A stretch of 64,000 bases of DNA. Source: Thermoflexibacter ruber (GTDB lineage: Bacteria > Bacteroidota > Bacteroidia > Cytophagales > Thermoflexibacteraceae). Positions 53,224-61,945 of the stretch are shown here, piece by piece. The notes under the pieces were generated by a model. That model had not been told where the DNA came from and did no database searches. It saw nothing but the letters and a program-made list of their open reading frames with translations. The first letter of the stretch is position 1. Each line of letters begins with the position of its first letter. The position numbers and the translations under genes were made by a program. Location of the stretch: positions 1 through 64,000 of the forward strand of contig NZ_FONY01000020.1 of NCBI RefSeq assembly GCF_900113045.1, given 5' to 3'.

Positions 53224-54594
53224 TTACTGAACAGGTGGAAGCAAGACAGTAAAAGTAGTGCCAACATTTATCTTGGAAGCTACCTCTATTTTGCCATTGT
53301 GCAAGGAAATAATTTTTTGCGTTAGGTAAAGTCCAATGCCATTGCCCTCCGCAAAAGTCTTATTTTTACCTCTGTAAAAAGGAGAAAATAAGCAACTTAG
53401 GTCGTCTTCTGCAATGCCTATACCCTCATCTGAAAAACGCAAAATAATTTGGTTCTCTCCAAAGGCGATGTCTACACTACTTTGTTTTTGCTTAGAGAAC
53501 TTACAGCCGTTTTCTAAAAGGTTGGCAAAAGCTACTTTGAGTAGGTATTCGTTCCCGTTTACAGAAATTTGCTCATCATAGTCAAAATCTCCTTCAAAAC
53601 AAATCGCAATTTTATACTCAGGATTAGCCCTTTGTACTTTCTGCCTTGCATCTATCAAAATCTCGTCTATACGTACATTTTTGAAAGAAATCTGGGCAGT
53701 ATCATAGCTTGCTTTGGCGAGGTCAAGCAGGCTATTGGAAAGGCGAACTAACTTTTTGGTGTCTGAAAGGGCATTCTGAATCGCCATCTTATAGTCTTCG
53801 CTTGCTCGTTCTCTGGTTAGCGAGAGTTCTAATTCGGTAACGATAGCGGCGAGTGGCGTCCTTAGCTCGTGGGAAATATTAGAAACAAAGTGCTTTTGGG
53901 CTTCAAAAGAGTTTTCTAAGCGATTCAGCATCTCATTGAAGGTCTTGGCTAACTCGGCAAGTTCATCTTTGCTATGATGAGTGGTCAGTCGCAAGTCAAG
54001 GTTGGTAGCAGAAATTTGTTGTGCTTTTTCCGTCATCTCTTTGACGGGTTCAAAGGCTTTTTGAGAAAAAAATCTTCCTGCGATGTAAATAAACAAAATA
54101 GAAAAAATAAAAACCATGATGCTATTCTGCAAAAGATTATTAAGTTTTGTATAGCCATATTGGTCGTAGGCGGCAGCAAAAATGACGTAGTTTTGATTAT
54201 CAAAAGTATATTTTAACCCAATAACCTGCCAATCTTCTTGATAAAAAGCTATTTTACCTTTCTTAAAAATCTCTTTTATCATGCCTTGAGTTTCTTTTAC
54301 AATGTCTATGTCTAAGGCATCATGGTAAAGTAGTTGGAAAGTATTATCATAAATACTTACTTCCACCTCGTTCAAGATTTGTCGGTTATTTTTGTAAATA
54401 TCTTGCAAAGTTTTTGCTTCTACTTTGGCATTAAAAAATAGATTGGCTTTGGTAACGGCTTCTTTTTCTAAGGTATTGAAAAACTCTTTTTCGCGGTTAG
54501 ATTTGGCTGATTGATAGATAATAAAAACAAATATCAGCAGAATAGTGGCTGTTATCAAGCTGAAAAGTAAGGTAAGGCGAGTTTTTATTTTCAT
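53224..54594 (-). CDS. Membrane sensor histidine kinase of the metal-efflux locus (CusS/CzcS-like)
   Basis: 456 residues: an N-terminal membrane segment, a periplasmic sensor (about 31-155), a second segment (157-173), a HAMP linker (FEPVKEMTEKAQQISA), the phospho-acceptor FVSNISHELRTPLAA (His242), and a HATPase domain with NLLENGCKFS, FSDEGIGIAEDD and GNGIGLYLTQKI. It overlaps the regulator gene by 4 bases, so the two are coupled. With the efflux genes downstream it probably senses periplasmic metal; the sensor domain has no obvious His-rich cluster. Confidence 0.92.
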   Translation of the reverse strand: MKIKTRLTLLFSLITATILLIFVFIIYQSAKSNREKEFFNTLEKEAVTKANLFFNAKVEAKTLQDIYKNNRQILNEVEVSIYDNTFQLLYHDALDIDIVKETQGMIKEIFKKGKIAFYQEDWQVIGLKYTFDNQNYVIFAAAYDQYGYTKLNNLLQNSIMVFIFSILFIYIAGRFFSQKAFEPVKEMTEKAQQISATNLDLRLTTHHSKDELAELAKTFNEMLNRLENSFEAQKHFVSNISHELRTPLAAIVTELELSLTRERASEDYKMAIQNALSDTKKLVRLSNSLLDLAKASYDTAQISFKNVRIDEILIDARQKVQRANPEYKIAICFEGDFDYDEQISVNGNEYLLKVAFANLLENGCKFSKQKQSSVDIAFGENQIILRFSDEGIGIAEDDLSCLFSPFYRGKNKTFAEGNGIGLYLTQKIISLHNGKIEVASKINVGTTFTVLLPPVQ

Positions 54595-55280
54595 AAACCT
54601 GCTTTTAAAATGAAACCCATGCCCGATTTGGTATGAATGAGTTTTTTATCAAAGTCTTTGTCAATTTTTTTTCTTAAATAATTGATATACACGTCTATAA
54701 AGTTTGTGCCTGTATCGAAATGCGTATCCCAAACCTTCTCCGCAATTTCTACCCTTGACAGTACTCTTTCTGGATTTTGGAGCATAAAAGCCAATAACTT
54801 AAACTCTTTGGGTGTGAGGTTAATCTCTGCTTGCCCGCGTCTGACCTCTTTGGTGTGTAGGTTCATTTCCAAATCATCATATTTGAGTAAAAAACCTACC
54901 TGCTGGGCAGTTCTGCTATTTCGTTTGAGTAATACCTTGATGCGAGCCAAGAGTTCTCTCATCTCAAAAGGTTTGACCAAGTAATCGTCTGCCCCTGCAT
55001 CGAAGCCCTCCACTTTATCATCAGTAGTGCCAAGAGCAGTAAGCATAATAATCGGAATATTAGGTTTAGTTTGCTTGATTTCTTTGCACAATTCAATTCC
55101 ATCAATCTTAGGCAGAACAATGTCAGTAATTACTAAATCATATTCTCTTTGCAAAGCCAATTTTTTCCCTGAAAGTCCATCGTAGGCATTCTCAGCGTCA
55201 AATTCTTGTTCATCAAGCCCTCTTTTGATAAGTTCGGCTACTCTTTGGTCATCTTCTATGATAAGAATTTTCATTGGCAT
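54591..55280 (-). CDS. OmpR-family response regulator of the metal-efflux locus (CusR/CzcR-like)
   Basis: 229 residues. The receiver domain has IIEDDQRV, phospho-acceptor Asp53 (ITDIVLPKIDG), MLTALG and the conserved Lys in DYLVKPFEMRELL. The winged-helix output domain (about 130-229) includes INLTPKEFKLLAFML and VYINYLRKKIDKDFD. It is followed by its kinase (4-base overlap). The phased repeats between kinase and mgtC are its likely target, activating the efflux genes. Start ATG complement at 55278-55280; a second in-frame ATG lies two codons on, so the N-terminus may be MKILIIEDD. Confidence 0.93.
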   Translation of the reverse strand: MPMKILIIEDDQRVAELIKRGLDEQEFDAENAYDGLSGKKLALQREYDLVITDIVLPKIDGIELCKEIKQTKPNIPIIMLTALGTTDDKVEGFDAGADDYLVKPFEMRELLARIKVLLKRNSRTAQQVGFLLKYDDLEMNLHTKEVRRGQAEINLTPKEFKLLAFMLQNPERVLSRVEIAEKVWDTHFDTGTNFIDVYINYLRKKIDKDFDKKLIHTKSGMGFILKAGL

Positions 55281-55656
55281 AAATCATTTATGTAAAGTTA
55301 TAAGTAATTCATACTCTCTTGCCTGAGAGGTTTCGAAAACCTTTTAGATATAAAAAAAGATTGATAATAATATTTTTTCACTCAAATAAATTCGCAAACT
55401 AATTTATTAGGGTATAATTGAATGTCTGTGCATAGCTTTGCCCAAGTTCCCTCAACCCATAAAAAAAATTATGTTTCTGCCAAATTGCCATTTTCTCAAA
55501 AAATGGTGCTAAATTCGCACCACAAAAGTAGCATTTATATATAATATTCAAAAATCTATTTTTGAAAAATATTGATAATCAATAAGTCATATTAGTTTTT
55601 GAGTAAAAATTACGGCTTTTCATAGCTTTTGCTCATCACTTATAATCTTAAAAGAA
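55281..55656. other. 376-base gap between the response regulator and yidC
   Basis: Two mutually exclusive hairpins lie at 55488-55506 (CCATTTT/AAAATGG) and 55504-55522 (TGGTGC/GCACCA), sharing three bases, about 140 bases upstream of yidC. TAGCTTTG (55433-55440) fits the -7 consensus but has no -33 partner. Otherwise I see nothing. Confidence 0.4.
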
Positions 55657-57495
55657 ATGGATAAGAACCAAACCATTGGCATGGTGCTAATATTTGTAAT
55701 GCTGTTCGCATACCTGACTTTTTTTAGCCCTGAACCTCCACCAATAGAACCCAAGCAAGAAGTTAGCACCACAGAGAAAAAAGATAGTACGCTTCAAAGT
55801 CAGGTGAAATTGAATACATTAAAAGACCAACCTGATTCAATATTACAGCAAAAGATGGGCTTTTTTGCCTTAGGTATGAAAGGGCAAGAGGAAAGTGTAG
55901 TGCTTGAAAATGAAGATATTAAAATTACTTTGAGTAGCTACGGAGCAAGAGTAAAGCAGGTATTGTTAAAAAATTATATTACGTACAAAAAAGCACCTTT
56001 GATATTAATAGATGAACAAAGCAGTAAGTTTAACTCCTTGATAAAAACAGAATTAGGTGACGTAAACTTGAATGAATTGTACTATGATGTAAATAAGATT
56101 GATAAAAACACAGTTGCCTTTGTGATAGGGCTGGACACAGAAAATTACTTAGAACACAAATTTACCTTAGCAGAAAAAGGCTTCGTAGTAGATTACAAAC
56201 TCAACATCGTTGGCTCGCCACAAGGTTTATTAAAGTCTGACAAATTGTCATTCTCTTGGACTGACGATGTAAAACAGTTAGAAAAAGATTTGACAGACTC
56301 TCGCCGTTTTACTACGGTTAATTATTTTATGCCCCAAGACGAGCAGTTCGAGACGCTATCAGAAACCGCTTCGGGTTTAGAGGAAAAAGTAGCAGAAAAA
56401 CCTGTGCGTTTTGTAAGTTTCAAACACAAGTTTTTTAATACTTCTATCATTACTGACGGATTTTTTAACAATGTCAAAGTAGCAAGTAACCCCATAGTAA
56501 GTGATGACATCATAAAAACGCTAAGTACCTCTTTAGAGATTCCTTTGGCAGATTTGAAGGAAAAAGAAGGAAGAAATATTCGCTTTTACTTCGGTCCTAA
56601 TGAGTATAAGATTTGTGAGGCAGTTACGCCAAGTTTTGAGCGCAACGTATATTTGGGTTGGGCTATCTTTGCTCAGGTAAACAAGTACTTAATTATGCCA
56701 CTTTTCTCTGTATTAGAGAAAGTTACTAATAACTACGGTATTGTTATTTTGCTTTTGGTGATAGTAGTGAAGTTAGTACTTTTCCCTTTGCAGTACAAGT
56801 CTTATGTGGGCATGGCAAAAATGAAGGTGTTGCAACCCGAAGTCAATGAAATTAGGGCAAAATATAGCGACCCTAATGACATGAATGCCCAACAAGAAAT
56901 CATGCAGTTTTATGGGAAAGCGGGAGTAAGTCCCCTAAGTGGCTGTATTCCATTGGTTTTGCAAATGCCCGTATTCTTGGCTTTGTTCAACTTTTTCCCT
57001 AATGCCATTCAGTTAAGGCAAAAATCTTTCCTCTGGGCAGATGATTTGTCCTCTTATGATTCTATTTGGGATTTTGGCTTTAGCATACCTTTTTATGGCG
57101 ACCACGTAAGTTTGTTTACTTTGCTGTTTACTGCCTCTCAGTTGGCATATACCTATTACAATAACCAGATAAACGTATCTATGCAGGCACAAATGAAAGT
57201 GATTACTTATATTATGCCTGTAATGTTCATATTCTTTCTTAATTCTTTTTCCTCTGGTTTAACGTATTACTACTTCATTTCCAACTTGATAACCATAGGT
57301 CAGCAAAATATCATCAAGGCATTTGTCAATGATGACAAGCTATTAGCTACGATTGAAGAAAAGCGCAAACAGAATGCGAATAAGAAACCTTCTTCTTTCC
57401 AACAGCGACTGCAAGAGGCGATGAGAGCCCAACAGGAAAAAACGACACAGAAAGAAGAGGAAAAGAAAAGCATCAAAGACCGATTGAAAAAATAA
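55657..57495 (+). CDS. yidC: Membrane protein insertase YidC
   Basis: 612 residues. N-terminal membrane segment (TIGMVLIFVMLFAYLTFF) followed by a large periplasmic beta domain (about 50-340), then five segments in the C-terminal half including NNYGIVILLLVIVVKLVLFPLQYKSYVGMAKMKVLQPEV and the groove region GVSPLSGCIPLVLQMPVFLALFNFF. It inserts membrane proteins alone or with SecYEG. Tail is basic (RQNANKK..KDRLKK). The last codons are imperfectly repeated just downstream beyond a hairpin (57548-57571). Confidence 0.96.
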   Translation: MDKNQTIGMVLIFVMLFAYLTFFSPEPPPIEPKQEVSTTEKKDSTLQSQVKLNTLKDQPDSILQQKMGFFALGMKGQEESVVLENEDIKITLSSYGARVKQVLLKNYITYKKAPLILIDEQSSKFNSLIKTELGDVNLNELYYDVNKIDKNTVAFVIGLDTENYLEHKFTLAEKGFVVDYKLNIVGSPQGLLKSDKLSFSWTDDVKQLEKDLTDSRRFTTVNYFMPQDEQFETLSETASGLEEKVAEKPVRFVSFKHKFFNTSIITDGFFNNVKVASNPIVSDDIIKTLSTSLEIPLADLKEKEGRNIRFYFGPNEYKICEAVTPSFERNVYLGWAIFAQVNKYLIMPLFSVLEKVTNNYGIVILLLVIVVKLVLFPLQYKSYVGMAKMKVLQPEVNEIRAKYSDPNDMNAQQEIMQFYGKAGVSPLSGCIPLVLQMPVFLALFNFFPNAIQLRQKSFLWADDLSSYDSIWDFGFSIPFYGDHVSLFTLLFTASQLAYTYYNNQINVSMQAQMKVITYIMPVMFIFFLNSFSSGLTYYYFISNLITIGQQNIIKAFVNDDKLLATIEEKRKQNANKKPSSFQQRLQEAMRAQQEKTTQKEEEKKSIKDRLKK

Positions 57496-57571
57496 AAGGT
57501 GTTTATGTTGCGTTGCGGGTGATAACACCACGCAACGGCGTTTTATCATCAAAGACAGATTGAAAAATAAA
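57472..57571. repeat. Duplicated yidC 3' end flanking a REP-like hairpin
   Basis: The final yidC codons (57472-57496) recur imperfectly at 57548-57571. Between them is a hairpin with arms CGTTGCG-GGTG and CACC-CGCAACG around the loop ATAA (57511-57537). The GTG-ATAA-CAC core equals that of the sulfur-locus palindromes. Confidence 0.7.
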
Positions 57572-57575
57572 GATA

Positions 57576-58499
57576 TTGACAAAAAAAAGTAGAAAAAATA
57601 CAGTATCAAGTGATAAGCGACTGCTTCCTTTGAAAAGAAGTAGTCGCTTGTTTTATTTTTTTCGACTTATTCGCTTGCCAAACTTGCTCATCATTGCTTT
57701 TACGCTTCTTTTTACTCATTATTTTCTTGTTCCTGCTGATTTTCATACAGTTTATAAGTTTTCCCAACTTTTTCTATTGATTATTTCTACTACACTTATC
57801 GCCGCAGGAGGGTACGTTATCAATGATTATTTTGATGTAAAAATAGATTTAGTCAATAAACCTGATAAGGTATTGATAAACAAGGTTTTTACTAAAAAAA
57901 GTATTTGGCAAATCTACGTTTTGTTAAATTTTTTAGCTCTTTTAGCTGGCTTTTTGGCAGATATGAAAATTGCTTTGATTCAAATTTTTTGTGGGCTAAG
58001 TTTGTATTTTTATGCACTTTATTTGAAAAAAATTGCTTTGTTAGGCAATGGCTTAGTGGCTTTGCTTTCTGCTTTGGTGGTCTTGCTTGCCAATGTTTTG
58101 TATGAAAAAAACTTTCCACTCGTCTATTTATTTGCAGGCTTTGCTTTTTTCATTTCGCTGATACGAGAGTTGGTCAAAGACATAGAGGACATAGAAGGCG
58201 ATAAGGCAGGAAATTGCCAAACTTTTCCCATTTTATTTGGCGTATTTAATACAAAACTGTTGATTTTTAGTGTTATCCTGCTTTTCTTTCTTTCTCTTTT
58301 TTATTTCCCACATTGGCTTTTTTTGTCTATTCCCTATTACCTTTTGTATTGTTTTTTCATCAGCATCTTGCTTTTGACGTTAGCTTGGCAAGTTTTTTTT
58401 GCCAAAAGTAAAGCAGATTTTCACAGAGTAAGTAATTTTTCCAAACTTATTATGCTATTAGGAATGGTAGGAATGATATTTTTGCAAATACAATTTTAA
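57576..58499 (+). CDS. UbiA-family prenyltransferase
   Basis: 307 residues with about eight membrane segments. Two Asp-rich motifs bind the prenyl diphosphate: NDYFDVKIDLVNKPDK (residues 83-98) and DIEDIEGDKAGNC (about 201-213). The prenyl acceptor could be a quinone precursor, haem or geranylgeranylglyceryl phosphate, the last being frequent in this phylum. No ATG lies near the beginning; the start used is the TTG at 57576, five bases beyond the duplicated yidC tail. It is followed by purN 12 bases on. Confidence 0.85.
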   Translation: MTKKSRKNTVSSDKRLLPLKRSSRLFYFFRLIRLPNLLIIAFTLLFTHYFLVPADFHTVYKFSQLFLLIISTTLIAAGGYVINDYFDVKIDLVNKPDKVLINKVFTKKSIWQIYVLLNFLALLAGFLADMKIALIQIFCGLSLYFYALYLKKIALLGNGLVALLSALVVLLANVLYEKNFPLVYLFAGFAFFISLIRELVKDIEDIEGDKAGNCQTFPILFGVFNTKLLIFSVILLFFLSLFYFPHWLFLSIPYYLLYCFFISILLLTLAWQVFFAKSKADFHRVSNFSKLIMLLGMVGMIFLQIQF

Positions 58500-58511
58500 C
58501 ATTACAATACT

Positions 58512-59084
58512 ATGACTATCGCCATTTTTGCCTCAGGTACAGGCAGTAATGCAGTAAAAATCATTGAATATTTCAAAGAAAAACCCCAGTATCAGTTTAT
58601 TGTTCTTTCTAACAAAAAAGATGCGCCTGTATTGGAAAAAGCACAAAACTTGGGAATAAAAACATGGACTTTTGGAAAGCAAGACTTCTATGAAAATAAT
58701 AAAGTCTTAGCTATTTTGAAGGAACAAAAAGTTGATTTTGTGGTGCTTGCTGGATTTTTATGGCTTGTTCCCGAGCATATAGTTAAGTACTTTCCCAATA
58801 AAATCATTAACCTACACCCTGCACTTTTGCCCAAGCATGGAGGCAAGGGAATGTTTGGACACAAAGTACACGAGGCAGTTATCCAAGCCAAAGAAAAAGA
58901 AAGTGGCATTACTATCCACTATGTCAATGAAAGATACGATGAGGGTAGCATTATTTTCCAAGCCCAATGCCAAGTAAATGAAGGAGATACACCAGAATCT
59001 TTGGCAAATAAAATCCATGCTTTGGAGCATGAGCATCTGCCTCGTGTGTTGGAAAAGTTGCTTTTAGAAATGCACAATAAATAA
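58512..59084 (+). CDS. purN: Phosphoribosylglycinamide formyltransferase
   Basis: 190 residues. Uses 10-formyl-tetrahydrofolate to formylate GAR in purine synthesis. The Rossmann start is IAIFASGTGSNAVKIIEYF; the catalytic segment is INLHPALLPKHGGKGMFG (Asn and His), and the catalytic Asp lies in VNERYDEGSIIFQ. Length is normal. It lies 12 bases after the UbiA gene, likely cotranscribed. It converges with the mnmD gene; a 34-base palindrome lies in between. Confidence 0.95.
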   Translation: MTIAIFASGTGSNAVKIIEYFKEKPQYQFIVLSNKKDAPVLEKAQNLGIKTWTFGKQDFYENNKVLAILKEQKVDFVVLAGFLWLVPEHIVKYFPNKIINLHPALLPKHGGKGMFGHKVHEAVIQAKEKESGITIHYVNERYDEGSIIFQAQCQVNEGDTPESLANKIHALEHEHLPRVLEKLLLEMHNK

Positions 59085-59093
59085 GATATACTC

Positions 59094-59127
59094 ACACTTG
59101 ACAGGTTTTGCAAAACCTGTCAAGTGT
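59094..59127. repeat. 34-bp perfect palindrome between purN and mnmD
   Basis: 17-bp perfect arms meet without a spacer, centre TTTGCAAA; the arm includes CTTGACAGGTTTT. The core TGACAGGTTTT is shared with the hairpin at 36220. It lies between two convergent genes, so it may end both transcripts, though it has no T-run, or be a REP-type repeat. Confidence 0.75.
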
Positions 59128-59151
59128 CAAAGATTGTTTGAGTATAAAATA

Positions 59152-59841
59152 TTAAACAGCTACTTTTACCCCTCTGGTCATTTCTCTTTTACCCGCCGCA
59201 CCATGAGGACTTTGCACTTGCATACCCAAAGACTTCAAATCTCGCTTAAAACTTCCTTTGGCGCAGTAAGTTACTAAGATGCCATGTTCTTTCAAAAGAG
59301 CAACTGCCGTACTCAAACTTGATACTTCCCACATCTCAGGTTGTTTGGCAGGTGCAAAAGCATCAAAATAAACAATATCAAAAGTTGAATTAGGCGAAAC
59401 AGAAAACGATTGTAGATTTTTTTGGGATTTGTGGAAAGAAAAAGAAGGCAGGATTTGATGTGTTTTTTCCCATTCGCACTGATGGATATAATCAAAATAC
59501 TGGTGCAAATCTTGGCTCAATAATTCTTTGTAATTCAAATGACTTATCTCCACCCACGTCAATGGGTAAGGCTCTATGCTATGATAAAAGACCTGTATAT
59601 CTGGATTTTGCAGGCAGAATTTTAAAGTTAAAATGGCATTCAGCCCCGTACCTAAACCCACTTCAAAGATGGCAATACTGTGCTGAGCGGGAAATTGATT
59701 GGCATACCAAGCTAATCCCTCTTTGATAAAAACATGTTCCGATTCCTGCCAAGCCCCATGAATAGAATGATAAGTTTCATTGAGTTCTTCCCAAAAAATA
59801 GTAGAAGAGCCATCTTTGGTCGTAATTACTTTTCTTTGCAT
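59152..59841 (-). CDS. mnmD: MnmD: tRNA 5-aminomethyl-2-thiouridine methyltransferase (stand-alone)
   Basis: 229 residues matching the DUF752 methyltransferase half of MnmC. Key stretches are YHSIHGAWQESEHVFIKEGLAWY, the SAM site IFEVGLGTGLNAIL, and FDIVYFDAFAPAKQPEMWE. It methylates nm5s2U34 to mnm5s2U34 in the wobble position of some tRNAs. The FAD-dependent oxidase half (MnmC(o)) is absent, as in several bacteria that carry MnmD alone. Starts at 59841 on the minus strand, convergent with purN. Confidence 0.88.
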   Translation of the reverse strand: MQRKVITTKDGSSTIFWEELNETYHSIHGAWQESEHVFIKEGLAWYANQFPAQHSIAIFEVGLGTGLNAILTLKFCLQNPDIQVFYHSIEPYPLTWVEISHLNYKELLSQDLHQYFDYIHQCEWEKTHQILPSFSFHKSQKNLQSFSVSPNSTFDIVYFDAFAPAKQPEMWEVSSLSTAVALLKEHGILVTYCAKGSFKRDLKSLGMQVQSPHGAAGKREMTRGVKVAV

Positions 59842-59961
59842 GTATGATACTATTTTTTAGATGTAAGCTAAATTTTGTTTAATCGAAAATGTAATTTATC
59901 GCCTAAACAAACTATACTTTGTAAATATTTGTTACTTTTACACAATCAAAAACCTATACTG

Positions 59962-60162
59962 ATGAAAAAGCCCAAAAATAAAGTAGAAAACGAAGAAAAA
60001 CCCAAAGTTCACCCAGATTTAGAGGGTTTTGATGTAAAAATTAACTCTTTTGGAGAAATTGTTAGTACGCATAGCATTGAGAAAATCAATGAGTTTTTGA
60101 ATAAAAACGTAGTGGATAAAAAGCTCAAAGACCGAGACGGTTTTAAACAAGATGAGGAATAA
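59962..60162 (+). CDS. Small acidic/basic protein of unknown function
   Basis: 66 residues, starting at the ATG at 59962 (MKKPKNKVENEEKPKVHPDLEGFDVKINSFGEIV). The upstream in-frame codons look like non-coding sequence. The central part FDVKINSFGEIVSTHSIEKINEFLNKNV has a beta-strand followed by a helix. It overlaps the next gene by 11 bases, suggesting translational coupling. I do not recognise a family and propose no function. Confidence 0.65.
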   Translation: MKKPKNKVENEEKPKVHPDLEGFDVKINSFGEIVSTHSIEKINEFLNKNVVDKKLKDRDGFKQDEE

Positions 60163-60850
60163 GATTCAGTTAGTTTGTATTGCTCTTTTTGTCATGGGCA
60201 TTGCCTTTGTAGCCCATGCTTTTACCTTGTATCTTAAAAATGAAAGTACCAAATCTAAATATGAAAAAACAAAGGCAATCGTAACAGAAGCAAACACAAG
60301 CAGTAATCAAGCAACTTACTACCCAATGCTTCAGTTTAAAACCATTGATAATCAAAGAGTAAGGATAAGAGCCAGCAGAGAGAAACTCGGAGCAAATGTT
60401 GGGGATACTATCGAGATTTATTATGACATTATCAATCCCCAATCTATCTACATTCCAAGCAATCAAGAAAGCACCCTTATTATTATTCTTTTTTCTTTTG
60501 GATTGCTTATCGCACTTCCCGCTGTTGTATTTTTCAGGTGGCAATGGCTAAACAATAACAAAATCAAACAAATAAAAGTAAATGGCAAAAAATTAGTCGC
60601 TGTAGTTACGAGCATAGAAGAATTAGAAAGCCCTAAAATTTTGGGTGTAAAGCCTTATCGCATTCATTGCATAGCAAGCAATAACACATTTAACGGTACA
60701 AAGAAAGTTTTTCAAAGTGGATACATTTGGGAAAATCCCGCTAATTACCTACGAAATAATGAAATCAATGTGTTTATTGATGCCATTGATACAGAAAAGT
60801 ACGTAGTGGACTTATCTTTTTTGCCTAATGAAGTGCTTTTTGAATATTAA
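60152..60850 (+). CDS. DUF3592-family membrane protein
   Basis: 232 residues. An N-terminal membrane segment (about 5-27), then a small extracytoplasmic beta domain (KTKAIVTEANTSS..YYPMLQFKTIDNQRVRIRAS..GDTIEIYYDIINPQSIYI) typical of DUF3592, a second segment (about 108-130), and a cytosolic C-terminal beta domain. Function unknown. The start overlaps the small gene before and the end overlaps the dihaem peroxidase gene by 23 bases, so the three are a coupled unit. Confidence 0.78.
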   Translation: MRNKIQLVCIALFVMGIAFVAHAFTLYLKNESTKSKYEKTKAIVTEANTSSNQATYYPMLQFKTIDNQRVRIRASREKLGANVGDTIEIYYDIINPQSIYIPSNQESTLIIILFSFGLLIALPAVVFFRWQWLNNNKIKQIKVNGKKLVAVVTSIEELESPKILGVKPYRIHCIASNNTFNGTKKVFQSGYIWENPANYLRNNEINVFIDAIDTEKYVVDLSFLPNEVLFEY

Positions 60851-61832
60851 TGTTTTTTTACTACTTGCTTTTAGTTTTTGTTCTTGTCAGTCCTCCCCCG
60901 AAGAAGAACTATTACATGATTATATTCCCTATTTTGCAGATTCTCTACCTTCTCCCTTGCGAAATCCACTCACTACGGCAGGTGTTAATTTGGGGAAAAT
61001 ACTTTTTTTTGATACGCGTTTGTCGGGTAATAATCAAGTTTCTTGTGCTTCCTGTCATCTACCTTCTCAGGCTTTTGCAGATACTGTAGCCCTATCCACC
61101 CACGGCATATCAGGCAAGCCGCTTGTCCGAAATACCCCCACCTTATTGAATTTGGCTTGGACACAGCAAGGTCTTTTCTGGGACAGCGGGGCTAAAGACA
61201 TAGAATCCTTAGTATTTGCTCCATTACGCCACGCTGACGAAATGGGGCAGGATTTATCACAACTCCCCCAAAAATTGAGAGCATTGCCATATTATCCTAC
61301 ACTTTTTAAAAAAGCCTTCCAACAAGATACTATTACCAACGCCATGATAGCCAGAGCCTTAGCCCAATATGTGCGTACACTTACTTTTGCAGATAGTCGT
61401 TATGATGAATACGCACAAGGGAAAATTCAGTTTACTCACTTAGAATTACAAGGCTTGCAAATTTTCCAAAAGGAATGTGCTACTTGTCACCCTCCACCGT
61501 TATTTACAGACAATTTATTTCACAATATTGGCTTGGACAGTATGTTTATTAATGATGAGGAAAGCATGTATTTAGGTAGATACAGAATCACGCTTGACTC
61601 TTCGGATATTGGCAAGTTTAAAACCCCTACTTTGCGGCGGTGGGCATTGACTTTTCCTTATATGCACGATGGAAGATTTAAAAATATCAACGAAGTTTTA
61701 TTTCATTATCAGGCTAATATGAAAAAAAATCCTTATTTAGACCCACTATTTATCCGAGCAGATGGGAAAGTGGGTATTCCCTTGACCCAAGAAGAAATCA
61801 ATGCGTTACTTGCTTTTTTGCAAACACTCTAA
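60828..61832 (+). CDS. Dihaem cytochrome c peroxidase (MauG/CcpA type) lipoprotein
   Basis: 334 residues. A signal peptide with lipobox-like LAFSFCSC predicts a lipoprotein. Two haem sites are VSCASCHLPS (Cys73, Cys76, His77) and ECATCHPPP (Cys217, Cys220, His221), with a Met in FPYMHDG as the likely axial ligand of one haem. Blocks LGKILFFDTRLSGNNQVSC and RNTPTLLNLAWTQQGLFWD are classic for the family. It reduces hydrogen peroxide or, like MauG, modifies a protein. The start overlaps the upstream gene by 23 bases. Confidence 0.9.
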   Translation: MKCFLNINVFLLLAFSFCSCQSSPEEELLHDYIPYFADSLPSPLRNPLTTAGVNLGKILFFDTRLSGNNQVSCASCHLPSQAFADTVALSTHGISGKPLVRNTPTLLNLAWTQQGLFWDSGAKDIESLVFAPLRHADEMGQDLSQLPQKLRALPYYPTLFKKAFQQDTITNAMIARALAQYVRTLTFADSRYDEYAQGKIQFTHLELQGLQIFQKECATCHPPPLFTDNLFHNIGLDSMFINDEESMYLGRYRITLDSSDIGKFKTPTLRRWALTFPYMHDGRFKNINEVLFHYQANMKKNPYLDPLFIRADGKVGIPLTQEEINALLAFLQTL

Positions 61833-61945
61833 ATCGACAACTTTAATTGACAAGGCTACATTTGTTTGAACGTGTCAGAGGTATCAGAGATTTAAAAGGT
61901 ATAATTTTTGGGAAGTTTTTTTAATAGAATTATTATTTTAGCAGA

